Source: Chromobacterium violaceum ATCC 12472 (lineage in GTDB: Bacteria > Pseudomonadota > Gammaproteobacteria > Burkholderiales > Chromobacteriaceae). Taken from it: 64,000 nt of DNA. Below the pieces are notes generated by a model that saw only the letters and a program-made list of their open reading frames with translations, searched no databases and was not told the origin of the DNA. Below, in pieces: positions 1 through 7,671 of the stretch; within the stretch, counting starts at the first letter, position 1, and each line of letters begins with the position of its first letter. The DNA is taken from NCBI RefSeq assembly GCF_000007705.1, contig NC_005085.1:744001-808000 (forward strand). The letters are read 5' to 3'. Both the position numbers and the translations under genes were made by a program.

Positions 1-84
1 CGGAGGCGGGGAAGCCGCCATCGCCGCCTGCAGCGTCGCGAGGGGAGAAGAGCCGGCCCCGGCGATGGAGGCCGGCGGCGGACG
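1..84. other. No supported gene at left edge
   Basis: This stretch lies downstream of the leftward gene ending at position 85. I see no convincing reading frame, terminator or repeat. A leftward ATG at 19-21 has a weak purine-rich stretch upstream and could start another gene beyond the window, but this cannot be decided here. Confidence 0.3.
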
Positions 85-612
85 CTAGGAGACTACCCGC
101 TCGGTTTTGGCGGCGAGGAATTGCTGCAGGCAGTCCTGCAGGGCCGGGGAGAAGCCGGTCAGCAATTGCTGCAGGTCTTCCTGGTGCACGCCCATGCTTT
201 GCCTGATGCTCTGCCCCAGGGCGTTGAACGCCAGCAGGTCGTCGGCGCCGCCGCGCGATTCCAGCAGATTGCGCAGCAATTCGTAGCCGTGCTGCCGCCA
301 CAGCGTCAGCAGCTTCAACTGCCAATTCAACAGCTGGTGGCCGAACTGCTGGCCGATGTCCTGGCATTGCTGGCAGTAGTCCAGCCAGCCGTCGGCGTCG
401 ACATGATGCCTCAGCGCCTGCCGCCACTGGTGGCTTTCTCCGCGTTGCCATTCGTCCAGGCGCTGCTTGCGCTCCAGTCCGGCCTGCAGGCCGGACTTCC
501 AGTCATGGTGGGCCGGCAGGCCGGCGAAGAAAAATTGGCGCATCAACGGCTGCCAGGCCTGCAAGCCGGCATCGCCATGCTGCAGCCAGGCATTCAGCGG
601 GTGGGGTTCCAT
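85..612 (-). CDS. Small helical protein paired with PHB depolymerase (phasin-like?)
   Basis: A protein of about 175 residues, rich in Trp, Gln and Leu, predicted to be almost wholly helical with no signal peptide or membrane segment. It resembles the protein at 7152-7661 in length, Trp/Gln-rich composition and the pattern of LLAFNAL and SPALQ-type segments near the C-terminus, and both follow a PHB depolymerase gene. Two starts are possible. The ATG at 630 overlaps the upstream stop codon as ATGA. The ATG at 612 has an AAGGA box eight bases upstream and is preferred. A phasin-like role, binding polyhydroxyalkanoate or assisting the depolymerase, is inferred from the pairing alone. Confidence 0.6.
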   Translation of the reverse strand: MEPHPLNAWLQHGDAGLQAWQPLMRQFFFAGLPAHHDWKSGLQAGLERKQRLDEWQRGESHQWRQALRHHVDADGWLDYCQQCQDIGQQFGHQLLNWQLKLLTLWRQHGYELLRNLLESRGGADDLLAFNALGQSIRQSMGVHQEDLQQLLTGFSPALQDCLQQFLAAKTERVVS

Positions 613-626
613 CTCGGGTTTCCTTT

Positions 627-1712
627 TCATGGGCGGGGGCTGTCAAGACGCTCCACCATCGCGCGGATGGCGGAGAGTTGCGGCGCGTTCTTGGCGTAGT
701 AGTCGGGATTGCTCGGGTTCTTGCTGCTGTAGCCCCAGAAATCCCAGCAGCCCTGCGGATTGCGCTTGGGGTCGGTGCGGATCTGCGGGTACAGCACCAC
801 GATGCGGTTGCGGTCCGCCATCTCGTTGAAGCCGGTGCTGGTGTAGTAGCGGTTGCCGATGCGGCTGTCTTCCTGAGTGCAGCCGTGGAACACCACGTGC
901 ACGCGGCAGCTTTGCTTGCGGCAATCGGCGGGGATGTAGACGTGGCCGATGTCGGACAGGCCGGTGTAGCGGCCGTCGGCGAACTCGGTCTGGTCGAAAT
1001 CCAGCAGCTCGCCGGACAGCCTGGCGGCGGGCGGCTTCAGGTTGCCGTACAGCTGGCGCAGGATGTCCTGCGACTGCATGAAGCCGCAGTTGTTGAGATT
1101 GGTCTTGGTGCTGCCCGCGGCGGGGGAGACGTTGACCGGGCAGGCCTCGTCGCCGGGATTGGAGGTGAGCAGCGCGTGGCCGGCGTTGACGTTGTCGACA
1201 TAGCGGATCTGCGAGTCGGGCACGCCAGCGTGCTGGTAGAAGGCCCGCGTCTGCGCCACCACCTTGGGATAGACCACGCTGTCTGACGCGCCGGTGAAGA
1301 TGTACAGCCGCTGCCGCTTGATGTTGTCCACCGGGTCGATCAAGCCCTGGCTGGCGAATTGCTGGGCTTCTTTCCAGGCGGCCGCGCCGGATGGCGCTGC
1401 GCCCTGGGGCCGCATGCACTGGTTGCTGGCGGTCATCATGAAGCGGTCGGCGCCGCCCAGCTTGTTCAGGCCGGCGCAGTAGAACGGTCCGCCGGCGACG
1501 ATGCCGGCGCCGGCCACGCTGGCCGAATAGGTGACGCTGTACTGGGCGGCCATGAAGGCGCCGGAAGACAGGCCGGACACGGTGTTCTGCATGGGGTCGG
1601 CGCCCAGCGCGGGCAGCGGCGGCGCGGCAGCGGCCACCGCCTGGCCGGCCGCGAGCATCCATGACAGCAGGGCGGCGCGCAACAGGCGCGCGCGCGGATT
1701 GACGGAATGCAT
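627..1712 (-). CDS. Secreted poly(3-hydroxybutyrate) depolymerase, copy 1
   Basis: A 361-residue alpha/beta hydrolase of the short-chain-length PHA depolymerase type. Residues 1 to about 29 form a Sec signal peptide (RAR, then a hydrophobic stretch, then AAAA). The lipase-like box GLSSG places the nucleophile at Ser49, and HGCTQ near the C-terminal third and GASDS are the other family motifs seen. The start is the ATG at 1712 because a GGAG box lies upstream and the signal peptide begins there, although the frame is open further upstream. It is nearly collinear with the enzyme at 7672-8727, so the two are paralogues. The expected role is export and hydrolysis of extracellular or released PHB to hydroxybutyrate monomers or oligomers. 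Confidence 0.85.
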   Translation of the reverse strand: MHSVNPRARLLRAALLSWMLAAGQAVAAAAPPLPALGADPMQNTVSGLSSGAFMAAQYSVTYSASVAGAGIVAGGPFYCAGLNKLGGADRFMMTASNQCMRPQGAAPSGAAAWKEAQQFASQGLIDPVDNIKRQRLYIFTGASDSVVYPKVVAQTRAFYQHAGVPDSQIRYVDNVNAGHALLTSNPGDEACPVNVSPAAGSTKTNLNNCGFMQSQDILRQLYGNLKPPAARLSGELLDFDQTEFADGRYTGLSDIGHVYIPADCRKQSCRVHVVFHGCTQEDSRIGNRYYTSTGFNEMADRNRIVVLYPQIRTDPKRNPQGCWDFWGYSSKNPSNPDYYAKNAPQLSAIRAMVERLDSPRP

Positions 1713-1903
1713 GGTGGGTTCTCCAGAGCGTTGATGAAGCTGGCTGCAACTCGTTGATACCTGACCATCCTGCGATGCGCCCGCGACAGCATCGGGGCCT
1801 GCTGAGTATGGCAGACCGGCGCGGGGTCCCATGGCTAGCCCTTTGGCCAGGGATGCCCGCTATCGCCCGCCCTGCGAGGCCATGCCGCTGCCCCGGCCCG
1901 TCG

Positions 1904-3289
1904 TCAGCGCGCGGCCGGCGCCGGTTCCGGCGCAGCCTGCTGGCCCGCCCGCGGTATCCAGCCTGCGATGAGCGCGCCGCTGAGCGAGGCCAGCGCGGCG
2001 ACGGAGAGTCCGATGGCCAAGGCATGGCGGAGGTCGGCGCCATAGCCGACGGCGAGAGCCGCGCCTGCGGCGCCGACCAGGGCGCCGGTTTGGCGGACGG
2101 CGTTCAGCACGGCCGACGCGGTGCCGGACAGATGCGGCGGCGCGCTTTCCAGCACGGTGGCGGTCATCGGCGCGATGGCGAGCGCGGTGCCCAGCGCCAG
2201 CGGCAGCATCGCCAGCAGCGACCAGGCCAGCGCATGGCCGTCGGCGAGGGCCAGCAGCAGATAGCCAGCGGCAGAGAGCAGCAGGCCGCCGCGGATCTGG
2301 CGGCGGGCGCCCAACCGCGGCAGCAGGCGGCCGGCGGCGACGTTGCCGATGATCAGGCATCCGGCCAGCGGCAGCATGGCCAGGCCGGCATGCAGCGCGT
2401 CCAGGCCCAGGCCTTGCTGCAGGTAGAGGCTGAGCAGCAGCAGGGTGCCGAAATAGGCGACGCCGATGGCGAAGCCCACCCAGTTGGCGGCGGCGAAAAC
2501 CGGGTTGCGGAACAACTCGGGCGGCACCATCGCCTGCGGGTTGGCGTTTTCCAGCTGCCAGAACAGGCGGCCGCAGCCGGCGACCGCCAGCAGCAGGGCG
2601 AACAGGACGGGCGCGCCCAGGCGCGGGCCTTCGATCAGCGCGTAGCTGGCCAGCAGCAGCGTCAGCATGCCGGCCGCCTGGCCGGGCAGGTCGGCGCCGC
2701 GGGTCGGCATCGCTTGGCGATGCGGCACCACGAAGGGGATGGCCAGCAGCGCGGCCAGACCGATTGGCACGTTGATCAGGAAGGCGCCGCGCCAGCCCAG
2801 CGGCGCCAGCAGCAGGCCGCCCAGCACCGGGCCGGCCGCGGCGGCCGAGGCGGACAGGCCGCCGTACAGGCCGACGGCGCGCGCGCGCTCGGCCGGATGG
2901 GGAAAGGCGTGGCGCAACAGGCCGAGCGAGCTGGGAATGAACAAGGCCGCCGCCATGCCCTGCAGCAAGCGAAAGAGGATCAGCGTCCTCGCGCCGGGCG
3001 CCAGCCCGCACAGCAGCGAGGCCAGCACGAACAGGGCCAGCCCCCAGGCCAGCATCCGCCGGGGGCCGAAGCGGTCGGCCAGCCAGCCGGCGCTGAGCAT
3101 CAGGCCGGCGAAGCCCAGCGCGTAAGCGTCCACGATCCAGGTCAGTTGGCTGAGGCTGGCGTCCAGGCTGCGCAGCAAGGCCGGCAGCGCCAGATTGACG
3201 ATATTGGTGTCGAGCACCGCCATGAACATGCCGGCGCTGAGCGCCAGCAGGGTGGGCAGTCCGGTCCGGACCGATTGGGCGTGAGGCAT
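1904..3289 (-). CDS. MFS multidrug transporter, DHA2 (14-TMS) family
   Basis: A 461-residue integral membrane protein with about 14 hydrophobic segments. The N-terminal LDTNIVNLALP motif (residues 27 to 37) is the first-helix signature of the DHA2 drug:proton antiporters, and GWLADRFGPRR around residue 70 is the MFS loop 2-3 motif. Substrate is unknown; drugs or toxic organic compounds are usual for the family. It is divergently transcribed from the LysR gene at 3406, which makes that regulator its likely controller. No membrane fusion protein gene is adjacent, so it probably works as a single-component pump. Confidence 0.85.
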   Translation of the reverse strand: MPHAQSVRTGLPTLLALSAGMFMAVLDTNIVNLALPALLRSLDASLSQLTWIVDAYALGFAGLMLSAGWLADRFGPRRMLAWGLALFVLASLLCGLAPGARTLILFRLLQGMAAALFIPSSLGLLRHAFPHPAERARAVGLYGGLSASAAAAGPVLGGLLLAPLGWRGAFLINVPIGLAALLAIPFVVPHRQAMPTRGADLPGQAAGMLTLLLASYALIEGPRLGAPVLFALLLAVAGCGRLFWQLENANPQAMVPPELFRNPVFAAANWVGFAIGVAYFGTLLLLSLYLQQGLGLDALHAGLAMLPLAGCLIIGNVAAGRLLPRLGARRQIRGGLLLSAAGYLLLALADGHALAWSLLAMLPLALGTALAIAPMTATVLESAPPHLSGTASAVLNAVRQTGALVGAAGAALAVGYGADLRHALAIGLSVAALASLSGALIAGWIPRAGQQAAPEPAPAAR

Positions 3290-3370
3290 GAATGGCGTCC
3301 CCAGGTGGAAAACGCAGCCATGCTAGGCGAGATGATGGTGCGAAAAAATAGACAAATATGATAAATGGTG

Positions 3371-3384
3371 ATGCAATTTCGCAT
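3371..3384. promoter_or_regulatory. Palindrome in LysR/MFS divergent promoter
   Basis: An inverted repeat ATGC-N6-GCAT lies in the AT-rich 116-base gap between the two divergent genes. Its length and spacing resemble a LysR-type box (T-N11-A). Assignment as the binding site of the adjacent regulator is inferred. Confidence 0.45.
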
Positions 3385-3405
3385 TTTAAGGCAGGCGGAC
3401 GCAGC

Positions 3406-4272
3406 ATGAATTGGGACAATGCCCGTTACTTTCTCAGCCTCGCCCGCGCGGGCACGTTGCGTGCCGCCGCGCAGCAGCTGGGGGTGGATCAGGCCACGGT
3501 GGGCCGGCGGCTGCAGGCTTTCGAGGCCGAGATCGGCAGCCGGCTGTTCCTGCGCACGCCGCAGGGCTATCAGTTGAGCGAATCCGGCGCCATGCTGCTG
3601 GCCGACGCCGAACGGATGGAAGCCGCCGCCGACGCCTTCAGCCGCAAGGCCGCGCACAGCGACCGCCAGCTGGCCGGGCCGGTGCGCATCGCCGCCACCG
3701 ACACCGTGGCCGAGGCCTTCATCATCCCGGCGCTGGCCGAGCTGTCGCGGCGGCATCCGGAACTGGAGTTCACGCTGCTGACCGGCTTGTCGATCCGCGA
3801 CGTGGCGGCCGGCGAGGTGGATTTCGCCATCCGCAGCCTGCGGCCGGACAAGGGCGAGGTGCTGGTGCGCAAGCTGGCGGCCATCGACATGAGTCTGTAC
3901 GCGTCGCCGGATTACCTGGCGCGGCGCGGACGGCCGCTTCCCGGCGACGGCTTCGCCGGCCACGAGCTGCTGATGTTCCCGCGCGACACCGTGCCGCGCC
4001 ACTGGCAGCGGCTATGCGGCGAAAGCGTGGACCAGGCGCGCATCGCGCTGCAGGCCAATTCGCAGCTGTCGCTCAGGCAGGCGGCGCTGGCCGGCATGGG
4101 CATCGCCATGCTGTCCTGTTTCATCGCCGATCGAGACGCCGGCTTGGAGCGGGTGTGGCCGGATCGGACCGACCCGGTGGACATGTGGCTGGTGTTGCAC
4201 CCCGACCTGCAGAAAGTGGCGCGGGTGCGGACGGCGGTGGAGGCGATCGCGTCCATGTTCAAGCCGGCCTGA
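3406..4272 (+). CDS. LysR-family transcriptional regulator
   Basis: A 288-residue LysR protein. Residues 1 to 60 carry the winged helix-turn-helix (WDNARYF, then AAQQLGVDQATVGRRLQ), followed by the type 2 periplasmic-binding-like effector domain. The WDxxRxFL opening is typical of the LysR subgroup that regulates adjacent transporters. The ATG at 3406 is chosen because the HTH begins immediately after it. It is divergent from the MFS pump at 1904-3289 and probably controls it in response to an unknown ligand. It points towards the reb operon, with converging transcription separated by the terminator at 4282-4310. Confidence 0.85.
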   Translation: MNWDNARYFLSLARAGTLRAAAQQLGVDQATVGRRLQAFEAEIGSRLFLRTPQGYQLSESGAMLLADAERMEAAADAFSRKAAHSDRQLAGPVRIAATDTVAEAFIIPALAELSRRHPELEFTLLTGLSIRDVAAGEVDFAIRSLRPDKGEVLVRKLAAIDMSLYASPDYLARRGRPLPGDGFAGHELLMFPRDTVPRHWQRLCGESVDQARIALQANSQLSLRQAALAGMGIAMLSCFIADRDAGLERVWPDRTDPVDMWLVLHPDLQKVARVRTAVEAIASMFKPA

Positions 4273-4281
4273 GGCGCCGGC

Positions 4282-4310
4282 AAAAAAAAAGCGCCCCGTG
4301 GCCGGGGCGT
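4282..4310 (-). terminator. Rho-independent terminator of reb operon
   Basis: Read leftward, a perfect 7-bp stem CGCCCCG/CGGGGCG with a four-base loop is followed by nine T residues. It lies just beyond the last rebB gene and 9 bases past the LysR stop. Confidence 0.85.
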
Positions 4311-4336
4311 AACGCAGGGGAAGAGCGGAACCGGGC

Positions 4337-4663
4337 TTAGCGGTTCCGGAAGCTTTGCAATACCGTCAGCAAGCTGGTCAGGTTGTCGGCGACGCCGCCC
4401 TGCGCCACTTTTTCCGTGGCGGCCGCGCCGGCCATGGTGTTCATGCTGTAGATCTGCATCACGCCCATGTTGGCGGCGGCCTGGGCCAGCGTGTTCTGCT
4501 GCTGCTGCGCCGAGACGGCGTTCTGGAACAGGATGCCGGTCGAGTGCGCCAGGCTCTGGTAGATCGAGCCCATCGCCATCGCGGGCGATTCGGCCAGCAC
4601 CTTGACGTTGGCCTGGGTGACGGCGTCGGTGATCTGGTTGTTGACTGAGGTGGGGAATGCCAT
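4337..4663 (-). CDS. rebB: RebB-family R-body structural protein (copy 1)
   Basis: A 108-residue RebB ('killing trait') family protein, the type of small polypeptide that polymerises into R-bodies, coiled proteinaceous ribbons first known from Paramecium endosymbionts. It begins MAFPTSVNNQITDAVTQ, followed by the conserved KVLAESPAMAMGS and QQQQNTLAQAAANMG stretches, and lacks a signal peptide, as expected for a cytoplasmic inclusion protein. An AGGAGG box precedes the ATG. It is the last gene of the leftward operon and one of four tandem near-identical copies. It is closest to the copy at 5400-5720 (both start with a PTSVN-type sequence and have YQS in the middle). Confidence 0.9.
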   Translation of the reverse strand: MAFPTSVNNQITDAVTQANVKVLAESPAMAMGSIYQSLAHSTGILFQNAVSAQQQQNTLAQAAANMGVMQIYSMNTMAGAAATEKVAQGGVADNLTSLLTVLQSFRNR

Positions 4664-4695
4664 TGAATGCCTCCTGTGTTATGGAGTGGGGAAAA

Positions 4696-5019
4696 TCAGC
4701 GCTGGAACGATTGCAATACGGTCATCAGGCTGGTCAGGTTGTCGGCGATGCCGCCCTGGCTGACTTTTTCGGTGGCGGCGGCGTCGGCCATGGTGTCCAC
4801 GCTGTAGATCTGCATCACGCCGGTGTTGGCGGCGGCCTGCGACAGCGTGTTCTGCTGCTGCTGGGCCGAGATGGCGTTCTCGAACAGAATGCCGGTGGAG
4901 TGGGCCATGGTCTGGAACAGCGAGCCCAGCGCCATCGCGGGGGCTTCGGCCAGCACCTTGACGTTGGCCTGGGTGACGGCGTCGGTGATCTGATCGTTTA
5001 CGGCGGTGTTGTTAGCCAT
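4696..5019 (-). CDS. rebB: RebB-family R-body structural protein (copy 2)
   Basis: A 107-residue RebB paralogue beginning MANNTAVNDQITDAVTQ. It shares most residues with the neighbouring copy at 5045-5368 (both have LFQT and ILFEN), so copies 2 and 3 form one subtype and copies 1 and 4 another. A GGAG box precedes the ATG. Different RebB subtypes may co-assemble in one R-body, as several Reb proteins are needed in the Caedibacter system; that extension to this locus is inferred. Confidence 0.9.
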   Translation of the reverse strand: MANNTAVNDQITDAVTQANVKVLAEAPAMALGSLFQTMAHSTGILFENAISAQQQQNTLSQAAANTGVMQIYSVDTMADAAATEKVSQGGIADNLTSLMTVLQSFQR

Positions 5020-5044
5020 GTCTTAATCTCCGATCGGCGCGCGC

Positions 5045-5368
5045 TTAGCGGCGGAAGGATTGCAGCACGGTCATCAGGCTGCTGAGGTTGTCGGCGATGC
5101 CGGCCTGGGACACTTTCTCGGTGCCGGCGGCGTCGGCCATGGTGTCGACGCTGTAGATCTGCATCACGCCCATGTTGGCGGCGGCCTGGGACAGCGTGTT
5201 CTGCTGCTGTTGGGCCGAGGTGGCGTTTTCGAACAGGATGCCGGTGGAATGGGACGCGGTCTGGAACAGCGAGCCCATCGCCATGGCGGGGGCTTCGGCC
5301 AGCACCTTGACGTTGGTCTGGGTGACGGCGTCGGTGATCTGATCGTTTACGGCGGTGTTGTAAGCCAT
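5045..5368 (-). CDS. rebB: RebB-family R-body structural protein (copy 3)
   Basis: A 107-residue RebB paralogue, MAYNTAVNDQITDAVTQ, with AMAMGSLFQTASHS in the centre. It is almost identical to copy 2, pointing to recent tandem duplication or gene conversion. It lies in the same leftward transcription unit, with 25 bases to copy 2 and 31 bases from copy 4, and has no signal peptide. Confidence 0.9.
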   Translation of the reverse strand: MAYNTAVNDQITDAVTQTNVKVLAEAPAMAMGSLFQTASHSTGILFENATSAQQQQNTLSQAAANMGVMQIYSVDTMADAAGTEKVSQAGIADNLSSLMTVLQSFRR

Positions 5369-5399
5369 TTTCTAGCTCCTATCGCGGATGAGGCGGGAA

Positions 5400-5720
5400 T
5401 CAACGGAACGACTGCAGCACGGTGAGCAGGCTGGTCAGATTGTCGGCGATGCCGCCCTGCGCCATTTTCTCGGTGCCGGCGGCGCCGGCCATGGTGTCCA
5501 TGCTGTAAATCTGCATCACGCCCATGTTGGCGGCGGCCTGGGCCAGCGTGTTCTGCTGCTGCTGGGCCGAGACGGCGTTCTGGAACAGGATGCCGGTGGA
5601 GTGGGCCATGCTCTGGTAGATCGAGCCCATCGCCATGGCGGGGGCTTCGGCCAGCACCTTGACGTTGGCCTGGGTGACGGCGTCGGTGATCTGGTCGTTG
5701 ACGGAGGTCGGGAAGGACAT
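5400..5720 (-). CDS. rebB: RebB-family R-body structural protein (copy 4)
   Basis: A 106-residue RebB paralogue starting MSFPTSVNDQITDAVTQ at the ATG at 5720. The frame is open further upstream, but the aligned family start and an AGGAG-like box support 5720. It contains IYQSMAHS and QQQQNTLAQ as in copy 1. It is the first of the four-gene rebB tandem and follows the hypothetical gene at 5799-6374. Confidence 0.9.
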   Translation of the reverse strand: MSFPTSVNDQITDAVTQANVKVLAEAPAMAMGSIYQSMAHSTGILFQNAVSAQQQQNTLAQAAANMGVMQIYSMDTMAGAAGTEKMAQGGIADNLTSLLTVLQSFR

Positions 5721-5798
5721 GCTTGGCTCCTCGAGTGCGGTGTGTTGGTCAGGCGCACCGTCGGGCATGGCGGCCGGCGCGGACGCCATGTCCCGGTG

Positions 5799-6374
5799 CT
5801 ACTGCTTGGACGGCGGGGCATCGCCGCTGTGAACGCCGCTCTCAGCCGGGGCCGGCTCGGCGGCCGCTTCCTGCGCCTGCAGCTTGTGCACCACTTCCTG
5901 CAATTGCGCGGACAGCGGGCCGAAGTACTGGTTGAAGCATTTCTCCACTTCCTGGCGCGCCAGGTTCGACAGGTGCTCGGCGATCTGGCCGAGCGCCAGC
6001 TGGCTGCCGGGCTGCAGTCCCGCCATCGCCGGCTGCAGCGTGGCGGGGCGCAGCTCGGCGAGGTCCTGCGTGCCTTCCAACAGCTTGAGAATCGCTTGTT
6101 CCTCGGCTTCCTGTACCTGCAGCGCCTGGCTGGAGCTGGCCTGGATGGAGGCCAGGATGTCGCGCACGCTGGCGCCGGCGCGGTTTTGCCCTTGGGCGAT
6201 GGCCTGCTGCGTCTGCTGCCTGGCCTGCTGGATGGCAGCGGCCGCCGGTTGCGGCGAGGTTTGCAGCTTTTGCTGAAAGGCTGCCAGCGCCTGCTCTTCC
6301 TGCGGCTGCAACGGCCGGCCCAGGTATTGCTCCGCCACCTGGCGCAGGGCGGGATTCAGCGGCGACTCAGCCAT
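5799..6374 (-). CDS. Conserved-looking Gln/Ala-rich helical protein of reb operon
   Basis: A 191-residue protein that I do not recognise. It is rich in Gln, Ala and Leu with heptad-like stretches (QQARQQTQQAIAQGQ and LQEVVHKLQAQEAAA), suggesting long helices or coiled coil, and has a disordered charged C-terminus. It has no signal peptide or membrane segment. Its ATG overlaps the stop of the preceding small gene by 8 bases, so translation is probably coupled. Its position directly before the rebB tandem suggests an R-body accessory or assembly role, which is an inference from location only. Confidence 0.7.
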   Translation of the reverse strand: MAESPLNPALRQVAEQYLGRPLQPQEEQALAAFQQKLQTSPQPAAAAIQQARQQTQQAIAQGQNRAGASVRDILASIQASSSQALQVQEAEEQAILKLLEGTQDLAELRPATLQPAMAGLQPGSQLALGQIAEHLSNLARQEVEKCFNQYFGPLSAQLQEVVHKLQAQEAAAEPAPAESGVHSGDAPPSKQ

Positions 6375-6567
6375 GATGGGCGTCCTGTTCGCGCCCCAGC
6401 AGCGGGGTCAGCGCGCCGCGCATGGCCAGCAGCGCTTGCTGTTCGGCAAGGCGGCGGTTGTCGTCCCGCACGGCGGCGCCGCTCATCAGTTCGCCGGCCC
6501 AGTCGCTCAGGTGTTGGCCCAGCAACTGGGAAACATGGGCGTGCAGACTGTTCAGTTCGTTGTGCAT
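6367..6567 (-). CDS. Small protein (66 aa) of reb operon, unknown function
   Basis: A 66-residue open frame starting MHNELNSLHAHVSQLLGQ, predicted helical, with no hydrophobic segment. A GGAG box sits seven bases before the ATG, and its 3' end overlaps the start of the next gene. The good ribosome site and tight coupling support it as a real gene. Function is unknown. Confidence 0.6.
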   Translation of the reverse strand: MHNELNSLHAHVSQLLGQHLSDWAGELMSGAAVRDDNRRLAEQQALLAMRGALTPLLGREQDAHHG

Positions 6568-6656
6568 GGCGTATCTCCGGAGGTTGAGTGCGAAAACAGC
6601 CCGCGGCGGAGCCGGCGGACTGTTGTCAGGACGGAGGGAGAGGCGGCTTGTGAAGC

Positions 6657-7097
6657 TCAGCAGGGGGCAGGCGTCAGGAACAGCGCCTGCTCGGCTTTGC
6701 GGCGGCGAGTCAGTCCGGGCACGGCCTGGCCGCCGGCCCGGTTCCAGCGCGGGAACTGCGCGGCGGCGCCGTCGTAATCGCCCTTGTTCAACAGGCGCAG
6801 CAGCGTGGAGCTGCGGAGGTTTCCCAGCCCCAGGTTGTAGCTGAAGCTGACCAAGGCGGAGAACTGGTTGGCGTTCAGCGGCACGATCACGGCTTTGCGG
6901 ACGCCGGTTTCGAATTTCTCCAGATCGGCGGCCAGCAACTGGTCCGCCTGTTGCTGGGTGATCGTCATGCCGGCTTTCACGTCCGGCCCGGTGTGGCCGT
7001 AGCCTATGGTCCAGACACCCACCATGTCCTGGTAGGCGGCGAGGCGGACGCCCTCGAATTGCTTGATCAGGCTGATGCCTGCTGCGTTGGTTTTCAT
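6657..7097 (-). CDS. GH24 (T4-type) lysozyme / endolysin
   Basis: A 146-residue glycoside hydrolase family 24 lysozyme that cleaves the beta-1,4 bond between N-acetylmuramic acid and N-acetylglucosamine. The catalytic triad has the exact T4 spacing: Glu15 in FEG, Asp24, and Thr30 before IGYGHT. The conserved region QFSALVSFSYNLGLG is also present. There is no signal peptide or membrane segment, so the enzyme would stay cytoplasmic unless a holin-like partner or lysis event lets it out. No phage structural genes are nearby. In an R-body operon this suggests programmed lysis of producer cells to release R-bodies, which is inferred. Confidence 0.9.
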   Translation of the reverse strand: MKTNAAGISLIKQFEGVRLAAYQDMVGVWTIGYGHTGPDVKAGMTITQQQADQLLAADLEKFETGVRKAVIVPLNANQFSALVSFSYNLGLGNLRSSTLLRLLNKGDYDGAAAQFPRWNRAGGQAVPGLTRRRKAEQALFLTPAPC

Positions 7098-7151
7098 CGC
7101 GTGTTCTCCATTTCAGGGTGGTGGGCGCCGCCCCGGCGCCGGGGCGGCGAT

Positions 7152-7661
7152 TCAGGTCTCGGGCGGGTTCTCGGGCGGCGGCGTCAGCCATTGCTGCAGG
7201 TTCTGCGCCAGCGCCGGCGACAACTCGCTCAGCGTCTGCTGCAAGGCCTCCAGTTGTTCGTCCCAGCTCTGGCGTCCGCTCTGGACGGCGGCGTTGAGGG
7301 CCAGCAGCGCGTCGCCCTCGCCCCGCGCCTGCAGCAGAGAGCCCGCCAGTTCGCCGGCCTGGCGCCGCAGCCCGGCGCTCCACTCCAGCTGCCAGAGCAG
7401 GCTTTGCCGGGCGAACTCGGTGCAGACCTCGTCGCATTGGCGGCAAAAGGCCAACAGCGAGTCCGCGCCCGCGCGCCGCAGCCAGGCCTCGGACCATTGG
7501 CGCTGCGTCTCCTGCTGCCGTTCCGCCAGGCGCTGGCCGCAGTCCAGCCAGGCTTTGAGCGCGCCTTTCCACGCCCGCTCATCGGGCAGGCCGGCCTCTG
7601 CCAGCCGTTGCCAGCCGTCGTCGAGGCTCCGCAACCAGTCGGACAGGAATTGGGGATCCAT
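7152..7661 (-). CDS. Small helical protein paired with PHB depolymerase (phasin-like?)
   Basis: A 169-residue Trp/Gln/Leu-rich helical protein, starting at an ATG with an AAGGAG box. It is a distant paralogue of the protein at 85-612. Both have a RQCDE/QQCQD-type segment, a SLLAF/LLAFNAL segment and a C-terminal SPALxQ...LQQ motif, and both lie immediately 3' of a PHB depolymerase gene (gap here 10 bases). No signal peptide is visible. A granule-binding (phasin-like) or enzyme-partner role is possible but unproven. Confidence 0.6.
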   Translation of the reverse strand: MDPQFLSDWLRSLDDGWQRLAEAGLPDERAWKGALKAWLDCGQRLAERQQETQRQWSEAWLRRAGADSLLAFCRQCDEVCTEFARQSLLWQLEWSAGLRRQAGELAGSLLQARGEGDALLALNAAVQSGRQSWDEQLEALQQTLSELSPALAQNLQQWLTPPPENPPET

Positions 7662-7671
7662 GGCTTGCTCC

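Noticed and set aside
1754-3361. A 535-residue rightward frame opposite the MFS gene
   Set aside because: Gln/Arg/Ala-rich shadow of the transporter; no start site or domain.
4337-5720. Tandem similarity suggesting a CRISPR or DNA repeat array
   Set aside because: The repeat unit is a whole 320-base gene with its own ribosome site; it is a set of paralogous rebB genes.
6657-7097. Prophage remnant indicated by the lysozyme
   Set aside because: No capsid, tail, portal or repressor genes occur nearby; the gene is embedded in the reb operon.
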